A DNA stretch of 6,256 bases from Paratractidigestivibacter sp963649365. GTDB lineage: Bacteria; Actinomycetota; Coriobacteriia; Coriobacteriales; Atopobiaceae. A program made the position numbers and the translations under genes. Positions 1 to 4,208 of this stretch are shown piece after piece. The notes beneath the pieces are model-generated. The model saw only the letters and a program-made list of their open reading frames with translations. It had not been told where the DNA came from and made no database searches. The stretch lies in NCBI GenBank assembly GCA_963649365.1, contig CAVJHQ010000110.1:1-6256 (forward strand), written 5' to 3'. Position 1 is the stretch's first letter; each line of letters begins with the position of its first letter.

Positions 1-146
1 GGTTTTTCCGCGACCTGGCCTGGCGGCTGACGTACGCGCAGCCCGGCCCGGTCACCATCTGGATGAACGAGCATCCCCGCGCCACGGCGCTGGGCATGGC
101 CGTGTTCTTCGTGGCGGGCAACATCTGGTGCGGGGGTTGGGAATGA
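1..146 (+). CDS. C-terminal end of a small membrane protein (partial)
   Basis: The reading frame beginning at base 3 is open from the window edge to TGA at 144-146 and gives 47 residues, so the start lies upstream. The last half holds one likely membrane helix (ATALGMAVFFVAGNIW) after a charged stretch (MNEHPRA), and the protein ends in CGGWE. Codon third positions are almost all G or C, as in neighbouring real genes. The stop overlaps the next gene's ATG as ATGA at 143-146, a pattern that recurs in this operon and supports both genes. I do not recognise the family. An internal ATG at 63 has no ribosome site in front of it, so a stand-alone 27-residue peptide is unlikely. Function unknown. 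Confidence 0.6.
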   Translation, partial: FFRDLAWRLTYAQPGPVTIWMNEHPRATALGMAVFFVAGNIWCGGWE

Positions 147-382
147 AGAACCAGAGCGTCATGACTCCCGACGAGGTGGCCGAGTACTGCCGCCAGGCTG
201 GCATCGCCGCACCGAGCGTCAAGCCCAGGAAGCGACAGGCCCACTCGCGCCTGTCGCTTGAGCTGGGCGAGGCGTGGGGGCACAGCGTCATCACGATCGA
301 GTGCCCGCCCGAGCGGCGCGGACAGTGGCGCAAGTGGCTGCGCGACCGGCAGGCGGCCATGGGCGGCGACCTTAAGGAGTAG
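143..382 (+). CDS. 79-aa phage protein of unknown function
   Basis: A 79-residue soluble, basic protein. I chose ATG 143 because it overlaps the preceding stop as ATGA and has a G-rich stretch just upstream; a GTG at 128 would lengthen it by five residues, and ATG 161 has no ribosome site. The N-terminal part (residues 7-17, MTPDEVAEYCR) looks like a short helix. It is followed by a basic segment with PRKR (about 28-31) and a C-terminal stretch rich in Arg and Trp (GQWRKWLRDRQ). The overall look is compatible with a small nucleic-acid-binding protein, but this is inference from charge only and I recognise no domain. Its stop codon (380-382) abuts the ribosome site of the single-stranded DNA-binding protein gene, so the two are probably co-transcribed and translationally linked. 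Confidence 0.65.
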   Translation: MKNQSVMTPDEVAEYCRQAGIAAPSVKPRKRQAHSRLSLELGEAWGHSVITIECPPERRGQWRKWLRDRQAAMGGDLKE

Positions 383-386
383 GAGG
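381..386 (+). promoter_or_regulatory. Shine-Dalgarno of the SSB gene
   Basis: AGGAGG with four bases before ATG 391. It overlaps the TAG stop of the preceding gene, so ribosomes ending there are placed directly at the next start. It fixes ATG 391 as the SSB start. Confidence 0.85.
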
Positions 387-390
387 ACAT

Positions 391-873
391 ATGGCATTTG
401 TGATCAACCAGGTGGCTGTGAGCGGCAACCTGTGCGCCGACCCGGAGCTTAGGGCCACGGCGGGCGGCACGGCGGTGCTTGAGCTGCGCCTGGCCGTCAA
501 CGAGAGGGTCAAGCGCGGCGAGAAGTGGGAGGACGATCCGTCCTACCTTACGGTGGTGGTCTTCGGCGGGCTGGCCGAGTACCTGGCCAAGACGCTGGTC
601 AAGGGCCAGGCCGTTTGCGTGGCGGGGCGCCTGCACGAGAGCCGCTGGAAGGCCAAGGACGGCAGCGGGCGCTCCCGCGTCGAGGTCCGCGCCAACGACG
701 TGGTGCCGATGGGCACCCGCGCCAAGGCGCACGCCCAGCTCGGGGCTTCTCGCCAGCAGGAGGACGAGCAGCCCATGACGCCCGCAGAGGCTACGGAGTA
801 CATGGGTGCCAAGATCGTGGACGAGCCCCGCGCGGCCGCTCCCGACATGTACGCCGAGGACATCCCGTTCTAG
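391..873 (+). CDS. ssb: Single-stranded DNA-binding protein
   Basis: A 160-residue SSB. Such proteins form oligomers that coat single-stranded DNA at replication forks and recruit partner enzymes. Residues 1-107 fit the OB-fold domain: the start INQVAVSGNLCADPELR, the LELRLAVNER strand, the YLTVVVFGGLAEYLAKTLVKGQAVCVAGRL core, and the closing RVEVRANDVVPMG. A polar linker (about 108-150) follows, and the protein ends with the acidic tip EDIPF that in known SSBs docks replication and repair proteins. An intact tip suggests it works with the host replisome. Phage genomes often carry their own SSB beside the initiator gene, as here. The family assignment is secure; whether it is essential to the element is not visible. 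Domain order and length are normal for bacterial and phage SSBs. Confidence 0.96.
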   Translation: MAFVINQVAVSGNLCADPELRATAGGTAVLELRLAVNERVKRGEKWEDDPSYLTVVVFGGLAEYLAKTLVKGQAVCVAGRLHESRWKAKDGSGRSRVEVRANDVVPMGTRAKAHAQLGASRQQEDEQPMTPAEATEYMGAKIVDEPRAAAPDMYAEDIPF

Positions 874-877
874 CCCG

Positions 878-890
878 CACGGCGCCCGTG
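878..890 (+). promoter_or_regulatory. Small hairpin between ssb and the initiator-like gene
   Basis: CACGG-CGC-CCGTG is a perfect five-base stem with a three-base loop. It sits between the ssb stop (871-873) and the ribosome site at 891. It has no T-tract, so it is not an intrinsic terminator. It may set translation of the next gene or protect the mRNA end, or it may be chance in GC-rich DNA. Confidence 0.3.
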
Positions 891-899
891 AGGAGGTGA
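891..899 (+). promoter_or_regulatory. Near-ideal Shine-Dalgarno of the initiator-like gene
   Basis: AGGAGGTGA matches the 16S rRNA tail over nine bases, with AGGAGG seven bases ahead of ATG 904. It is the strongest ribosome site in the window and predicts high translation of the downstream gene. Confidence 0.85.
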
Positions 900-903
900 C
901 GCG

Positions 904-1320
904 ATGGGCAAGGGAAAGCTCAGCTGGTGCAAGATGGACCTGGGGACGCTGCACGACCCCAAGGTGATGCAGCTGGTTGAGGAGGACGGGCCTGAGGGCG
1001 CGGCGGTGTGGTTCGCCGTGATCCTCAACATGTACAGCGCGATGAACGACGGGTACGCCTTTTTGCCCGCCGAGGCGATGTGCCGGCGCGTCTCTTCTGA
1101 CCTAAATCTGAGCAAACAACGGACAAAAAAACGTCTGGAAAATCTCGCGAAAATCGGCTTAATCGACGCGGAAATGTGGGCCGAGGGGAAGGTTGCGAAC
1201 GAGCGGGCCACCGAGTTTTACACGGCCTACCTGCGGAAACGCGAGACGGTTGCTCAGAACAGGAGCAAGATTGACCCTCCTAACGTTAGCCCTAACGTTA
1301 GCCCTAACGTTAGAGGGTAG
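904..1320 (+). CDS. Short replisome-organiser-like DNA-binding protein
   Basis: A 138-residue protein. Residues 1-105 resemble the N-terminal domain of phage replisome organisers (Lin1244/Lin1753-like, DUF4373 type): a WCKMDLGTLHDPKVMQLVEEDGPEGAAVWFAVILNMYSAMNDGYAF start, then a basic helical segment (LSKQRTKKRLENLAKIGLIDAE) that would suit a winged-helix fold. Members of this group bind repeats in the phage origin and bring in the helicase loader. Full relatives are usually much longer, with a C-terminal half missing here. This protein stops just after a low-complexity NVSP-NVSP-NVR tail that is itself encoded by three palindromic 12-bp repeats. All three frames hit stop codons in the AT-rich stretch that follows, so no continuation exists nearby. 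It may be a natural short form or a truncated gene. The segment around 1100-1175 is noticeably A-rich compared with its surroundings. The family call rests on pattern memory, not on a search. Confidence 0.62.
   Translation: MGKGKLSWCKMDLGTLHDPKVMQLVEEDGPEGAAVWFAVILNMYSAMNDGYAFLPAEAMCRRVSSDLNLSKQRTKKRLENLAKIGLIDAEMWAEGKVANERATEFYTAYLRKRETVAQNRSKIDPPNVSPNVSPNVRG
1274..1318. repeat. Array of three palindromic 12-bp repeats (iteron-like)
   Basis: CTAACGTTAG, itself a perfect ten-base palindrome, occurs at 1280-1289, 1292-1301 and 1304-1313, each separated by CC, giving an exact 12-bp period. The array is framed by ACCCTC (1274-1279) and AGGGT (1314-1318), so the whole block is nearly one large inverted repeat with one unpaired base. 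The unit is not seen elsewhere in the window. It encodes the NVSP repeats at the end of the initiator-like protein. Regular repeats inside an initiator gene, next to AT-rich DNA, are the classic layout of a phage or plasmid replication origin. Confidence 0.8.
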
Positions 1321-1346
1321 ATATAAGATAAAAGATAAAAGATAAG
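1319..1346. repeat. Four AT-rich heptamers, candidate DNA-unwinding element
   Basis: AGATATA, AGATAAA, AGATAAA and AGATAAG follow one another with an exact seven-base period, starting on the stop codon of the initiator-like gene. In a GC-rich window this is the clearest AT-rich tandem repeat. Its position directly beside the palindromic repeat array suggests an origin melting site. One strand is nearly pure purine (A/G) apart from the T of each unit. Confidence 0.7.
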
Positions 1347-1348
1347 AA

Positions 1349-1391
1349 CTCTCCCCCTTACTTGTGGGTAGGGGCGCGAGGGCTCGGAGAG
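1349..1391 (+). promoter_or_regulatory. Leader hairpin that may hide the DUF3310 gene ribosome site
   Basis: CTCTCC (1349-1354) is the exact complement of the Shine-Dalgarno GGAGAG (1386-1391, seven bases ahead of ATG 1399). An inner stem also forms from CCCCTTAC (1354-1361) and GTAGGGG (1368-1374), with one T bulged. In RNA these could lock the ribosome site. As DNA next to the candidate origin, the inner hairpin could instead be a structured single-strand site. Neither role is proven. Confidence 0.35.
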
Positions 1392-1398
1392 AAACCCC

Positions 1399-1968
1399 AT
1401 GGACAAAACCGAATACATCCCGTCCCACGCCCTTCGCGCCCTGCGCGACCAGATGGCCGAGGGCGGCAACGACAAGGGCTTCTTCGCCTGCGACAGCGAC
1501 CGCATGGCCAAGCTGGTCGATGCCATCGAGTACAGCGAGAGGATCAGGTGGCAGTCGCACGAGCTGACCCGCCAGAAGTACCTCGATGCACTCGATGACC
1601 TTGAGGACGCGACCGCCCTGGCCGACTCCCTGGAGCAGACGAACTCCGACCTGTGGGCAGAGATCGAGAGGCTGCAGGCAGCCGCGAAAGGCGGCGAGAG
1701 GTTCGACCCGCAGGCCTGGCTCGACGGCCTTGACTCGGGCGAGCCGCAGCGGTACCTGGGGGACGGCCAGGTAACCTGCGCCAGGGCCATGAGGTCGATG
1801 TTCTGCGGCTGGGACATCGGCTGCGGAAGAGGAGACACCGAGGCGTTCTTCTGGGCGGGGACGGCCCTCAAGTACATCTGGCGCTTTCCTTTGAAGGGCC
1901 ACCCGGCCGAGGACCTGGAGAAAGCAATCGACTGCCTAAAAAAGGCTCTGAATGCATGGAAGGAGTAG
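1399..1968 (+). CDS. DUF3310-domain phage protein with coiled-coil N-terminal half
   Basis: A 189-residue protein. The C-terminal 75 residues (about 115-188) match the DUF3310 pattern of small phage proteins: EPQRYLGDGQVTCARA, then GTALKYIWRFPLKGH and PAEDLEKAIDCLKKAL, which contain the family's KYI-x-R...KG...EDL-x-KA core. DUF3310 proteins are common in early regions of phages and are sometimes labelled nucleotide kinase-like; their actual activity is not established to my knowledge. The N-terminal half (about 45-97) is strongly helical, with heptad-like Leu/Ile/Ala spacing, and probably forms a coiled coil for oligomerisation. The start at ATG 1399 is backed by GGAGAG seven bases upstream. 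A second DUF3310 gene begins at 6155 with a clearly related opening (14 of 21 residues identical over YLG...GWD). The stop codon overlaps the next gene's ribosome site. Confidence 0.8.
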   Translation: MDKTEYIPSHALRALRDQMAEGGNDKGFFACDSDRMAKLVDAIEYSERIRWQSHELTRQKYLDALDDLEDATALADSLEQTNSDLWAEIERLQAAAKGGERFDPQAWLDGLDSGEPQRYLGDGQVTCARAMRSMFCGWDIGCGRGDTEAFFWAGTALKYIWRFPLKGHPAEDLEKAIDCLKKALNAWKE

Positions 1969-1971
1969 GAG
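1960..1971 (+). promoter_or_regulatory. Double Shine-Dalgarno of the ParB-N-domain gene
   Basis: AAGGAG (1960-1965) and AGGAG (1967-1971) flank and overlap the TAG stop of the preceding gene (1966-1968). The first has the better spacing (six bases) to ATG 1972, so the start is well supported and translation is probably coupled. Confidence 0.7.
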
Positions 1972-2802
1972 ATGGCAGACATCACTATCAAGCGAGGGGC
2001 CGTCAGCGAGACGAGCGACCTAAGCATTTTTAAGCAGCTCAACGGCAACAGGGAGGTCGACGAGCGACGTGTGCGCAAGATCGCCGATGCGGCGAAGCGA
2101 GTCGGCTGGATGATGCCGACGGTCGTAGTGAATGAAAAGATGGAGGTCATTGACGGGCAAGGGCGTATCGAGGTCGCCCGCCGCTATGGACTTCCGGTCT
2201 TTTACCAGGTGATTGAGGGAATCGGCGCCGATGAGTGTATTGCTATGAACCTCGAGCAGACCAATTGGACAATGAGGGATTTCTGCAAGTCGTGGGAGGA
2301 GCGCGGCAACGAGGATTATAAGCGATTCAACCGGATCGTCGATGCGTACGACTTCCCGTTTTCGGTAGTGGCGTGCGCAGCAACCGGCCTCGCGTCGGTT
2401 CCGTCGGAGTCCATTAAGGGCGGGAGACTCAAGTGCAGCCAGGAGCAGGCCGAGCTCGCCTCCGCCGGGCTGACGTGGCTTGAGCTGTTCAAGGCCTCTT
2501 TAAGCAATACGAACAGCGCCGCAGTTGGCGCGAAGTTCTACATGGCCCTGCTGTTTATCTTCACATCGATGCAGGACAAGGACGTCGATCTTGACCGCGT
2601 TGTCGACCGCGTCTGCAGCTATCAATTCTCGGAGCGGAACTCGTTCGGCAACGTGCACGCCGCGTTGGCATTCATCGAGGAGCGGTACAACGCCCGACTC
2701 TCAGCCAAGTCGCGCATCTACTTCGCACACGAGTACAAGAAGCTCATGGCCGAGAACCTACCGTGGTACGAGGCTAAATGGGGATGGAAGGTGACTGAAT
2801 GA
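1972..2802 (+). CDS. ParB N-terminal-domain protein, phage type
   Basis: A 276-residue protein. Residues 17-95 fit the ParB/sulfiredoxin-like N-terminal fold: FKQLNGNREVDERRVRKIADAAKRVGWMMPTVVV, then MEVIDGQGRIEVARRYGLPVFYQVIEG, where DGQGR (61-65) is the phosphate-binding-type box usually written DGQHR. Residues 96-145 (NWTMRDFCKSWEERGNEDY onward) match the second segment found in phage proteins of this kind. The remaining 130 residues are helical and not recognised. True partition ParB proteins have a partner ParA ATPase and centromere sites; no parA is present here, so a role in partition is doubtful and DNA binding or a nucleotide-dependent function is only possible. GC at third positions is lower than in neighbours, suggesting separate acquisition. 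The stop overlaps a 41-codon micro-ORF as ATGA (2799-2802). Confidence 0.78.
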   Translation: MADITIKRGAVSETSDLSIFKQLNGNREVDERRVRKIADAAKRVGWMMPTVVVNEKMEVIDGQGRIEVARRYGLPVFYQVIEGIGADECIAMNLEQTNWTMRDFCKSWEERGNEDYKRFNRIVDAYDFPFSVVACAATGLASVPSESIKGGRLKCSQEQAELASAGLTWLELFKASLSNTNSAAVGAKFYMALLFIFTSMQDKDVDLDRVVDRVCSYQFSERNSFGNVHAALAFIEERYNARLSAKSRIYFAHEYKKLMAENLPWYEAKWGWKVTE

Positions 2803-2924
2803 TTGACACTTACGAGCTGCCTACGCGTTGGCCAGAACTGCAGGCGCACATGCATGCCCGAAGTTCCGGCTGCCGTATACCCTCCACGCGCCGTCGATGC
2901 CTGAGCCTTAGCGAGCGACGATGA
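2799..2924 (+). CDS. 41-aa micro-ORF bridging the ParB-like and integrase genes
   Basis: ATG 2799 overlaps the ParB-like stop and the TGA at 2922-2924 overlaps the integrase ATG, both as ATGA, so this frame exactly fills the gap between two real genes. The product starts MIDTYELPTRWPELQ and ends in an Arg/Ser/Cys-rich tail (STRRRCLSLSERR). Third positions are only moderately GC-rich, so coding evidence is weak. Two readings fit. It may be a leader peptide whose translation carries ribosomes through the left arm of a 15-bp inverted repeat to the integrase start. Or it may be a small basic protein, for example an excisionase-like partner, though I see no helix-turn-helix. It has no strong ribosome site and would depend on coupling from the gene before it. 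Confidence 0.42.
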   Translation: MIDTYELPTRWPELQAHMHARSSGCRIPSTRRRCLSLSERR

Positions 2925-2963
2925 GTAGCGTCCAGGTCTACTACGACCACGGCGCGTGGAGGG
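2880..2963. repeat. Perfect 15-bp inverted repeat around the integrase start codon
   Basis: CCCTCCACGCGCCGT (2880-2894) is the exact reverse complement of ACGGCGCGTGGAGGG (2949-2963), with 54 bases between. The integrase ATG (2921) lies near the middle of the loop, and a smaller stem GACG (2917-2920) / CGTC (2929-2932) puts that ATG in its own eight-base loop. In mRNA this would be a strong, GC-rich hairpin over the integrase initiation region. In DNA it could be a pair of binding sites for a protein such as the integrase. Confidence 0.75.
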
Positions 2964-4042
2964 CCAGGGCAAAGCTTGGGACCTCCGCGATCACGGGCAA
3001 GCAGCTGCGGCGGATGATCTCTTTCCCAGAGGCAAGGAACGCCGCCGAGGCGCTTGAGATGGCGAACAGCTGGCTCGCGGGCATCGAGGGCGAGAGCCTG
3101 GACGGCCTGCTCTACGAGTACGCCCAGAGCGTCGCCAAGCTCGGGGCGCCCAAGGCCCGCGCGGCCAAGAAGAACACGGCGCACACCTACATGACGAGGG
3201 CCAGGCGATGGGCGGACGAGCTTGCCGGCAAGACGGTCAACGAGGTTACCCAGCGAGACGTGCTTGCCGCAGAGCGCCGCATGGGGGAGAGCGGGCTTTC
3301 CGACTCCTCCGTCAACGCCTGCCACCAGTTCCTCTCGTCCTTCTACGGCTGGGCGTGCGACCTTGGGCTTGCCAATGCCAACCCGGTGAAGGGCGTGCCG
3401 CACCCAAAGGAGCCAAGGACGAGAATCGAGGAGAAGGTCTTCTCGGTTGAGGATGCCGGCCGGATAGATAGGTGGTGCGCGGCCAGGGAGAGGGCCGAAG
3501 ACACGCCCGACTGGCAGCGAGAGGGCGCGTTTGCCGTGCGCCTGATGCTGGCCACCGGCATGCGCGTGGGCGAGGCGCTGGCGCTTCGTGTGCGCGACTG
3601 CCGCCTGGACATACCTGACGTCCTTGTCTGCGGCACGATCACTGAGCACGGCGGGCTTCGCAGGCAGGCGGGGACCAAGAGCGGCCACGACCGCCAGCTG
3701 TCCATCGCGCCCGCCTTCGCCGCCGACCTCGCCGCCCACGTCAAGGGCCGCGCCCAGGGAGCGCCGGTCTGCGGCACCGACGGGTACCTTCGGCCCAAGA
3801 GGGTGAGGGACACGCTCAAGGCGTGCTGCAGGGAGCTGGGCATCGAGTACCAACCCCCGCACGCCCTGCGCCACACTCACGCGACCATCGCCCTTTCCGG
3901 CGGGGCTTCGTTGGGGGCGACCTCCGCCCGCCTGGGACACTCCAAGGCGTCGACCACCATCGAATACTACGAGCACGTTCTGCCGGCCGAGGACGCGGCC
4001 CTGGCGCAGAGGCTCGAGGACGCCTTGAGGGGGACGAGTTAG
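2921..4042 (+). CDS. int: Tyrosine recombinase (phage-type integrase)
   Basis: A complete 373-residue integrase, which would join the element's attP to the host attB by strand exchange through a 3'-phosphotyrosine. Residues 1-50 (VYYDHGAWRARAKLG...GKQLRRMISFPEARNAAEALEMANSWL) look like the arm-binding domain. Residues 58-160 form the core-binding SAM-like domain, with SVNACHQFLSSFYGWACDLGLANANPVKGVP. Residues 172-373 are catalytic: R215 (ATGMRVGEAL), K253 (GTKSGHDRQL), H314 and R317 (PHALRHTHA), H340 (RLGHSKAST) and the probable nucleophile Y350 (IEYYEHVLP). All key residues are present, so it should be active. The start at ATG 2921 is chosen for its ATGA overlap with the micro-ORF; its ribosome site is weak (GCGAGCGA region only) and the codon lies in the loop of an inverted repeat, hinting at translational control. 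No excisionase is recognised nearby. Confidence 0.95.
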   Translation: MSSVQVYYDHGAWRARAKLGTSAITGKQLRRMISFPEARNAAEALEMANSWLAGIEGESLDGLLYEYAQSVAKLGAPKARAAKKNTAHTYMTRARRWADELAGKTVNEVTQRDVLAAERRMGESGLSDSSVNACHQFLSSFYGWACDLGLANANPVKGVPHPKEPRTRIEEKVFSVEDAGRIDRWCAARERAEDTPDWQREGAFAVRLMLATGMRVGEALALRVRDCRLDIPDVLVCGTITEHGGLRRQAGTKSGHDRQLSIAPAFAADLAAHVKGRAQGAPVCGTDGYLRPKRVRDTLKACCRELGIEYQPPHALRHTHATIALSGGASLGATSARLGHSKASTTIEYYEHVLPAEDAALAQRLEDALRGTS

Positions 4043-4088
4043 CGGTGAGCGCCGCCGGGCCATCTGCGGGCCATCGCGGTGGTTTGGC

Positions 4089-4105
4089 GGCGAGGTCTTC
4101 TCGCC
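4089..4105 (+). repeat. Hairpin downstream of int
   Basis: GGCGAG-GTCTT-CTCGCC gives a perfect six-base stem with a five-base loop, 47 bases after the integrase stop. There is no following T run, so if it ends transcription it would not be by the standard intrinsic mechanism. It could equally be a recombinase core-type inverted repeat. Confidence 0.4.
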
Positions 4106-4194
4106 AGCTCAGGGCGCTTATCACGGGGTCTTCCTGTCGGATAACAGGCAATTATCGGGACGGCCTTTATTTACTTTCAACATTTATACAAGTT

Positions 4195-4201
4195 AAGGAG
4201 G
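4195..4201 (+). promoter_or_regulatory. Shine-Dalgarno of the 265-aa protein gene
   Basis: AAGGAGG, seven bases ahead of ATG 4209, in AT-rich surroundings. It restarts translation after the intergenic region and fixes the start of the second gene block. Confidence 0.8.
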
Positions 4202-4208
4202 GATTGCG

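Larger units (their letters stand above)
4043..4208. promoter_or_regulatory. Repeat-rich intergenic region after int (candidate attP/operator)
   Basis: This is the only sizeable non-coding gap besides the candidate origin. It holds a direct repeat CGGGCCATC (4056-4064 and 4067-4075); a hairpin GGCGAG-GTCTT-CTCGCC (4089-4105); a hairpin CCTGT-CGGATA-ACAGG (4133-4148); and three TTATC cores at 4118-4122 (+), 4140-4144 (-) and 4152-4156 (+). From about 4165 the sequence becomes AT-rich up to the ribosome site. Integrase genes often lie beside attP with arm-type repeats, and a promoter for the downstream gene block is also expected. I see no convincing -35/-10 pair, and neither hairpin has the T-tract of an intrinsic terminator. 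Confidence 0.45.

Noticed and set aside
128..142. GTG 128 as the start of the 79-aa protein gene
   Set aside because: ATG 143 makes the ATGA overlap typical of this operon, while GTG 128 would overlap the upstream gene further and has no ribosome site.
52..954. Long open frame on the minus strand opposite ssb (300 codons)
   Set aside because: It lies antisense to genes with clear families and ribosome sites. Long antisense frames are expected in GC-rich coding DNA, and its product is low-complexity Arg/Ala/His/Pro sequence.
1280..1313. Short repeat array considered as a CRISPR fragment
   Set aside because: The unit is 10 bp with 2-bp spacing and no variable spacers, and no cas gene is present. 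It is an iteron-like array instead.
1159..2150. Two overlapping minus-strand frames opposite the DUF3310 gene
   Set aside because: They are antisense to a recognisable domain, lack ribosome sites, and run through the repeat array and the AT-rich stretch without protein-like features.
2810..4063. Minus-strand frame of 417 codons opposite the integrase
   Set aside because: It is a shadow of a complete tyrosine recombinase with all catalytic residues, and its composition is typical of antisense GC-rich translation.
4089..4148. Intrinsic terminator for the integrase operon
   Set aside because: Two hairpins exist, but neither is followed by a run of T, so I do not call a terminator.
4118..4156. 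DnaA boxes in the gap after int
   Set aside because: The TTATC cores differ from TTATCCACA at several of the last positions, so they are better left as unassigned repeats.
4160..4195. Sigma70-type promoter in the AT-rich stretch before 4209
   Set aside because: TATACA (4185-4190) resembles a -10 box but has no -35 at the right distance and lies too close to the ribosome site.
4043..4208. tRNA or tRNA 3' fragment as attachment site beside int
   Set aside because: No T-loop-like GGTTCGAATCC sequence or cloverleaf arms could be found by eye.
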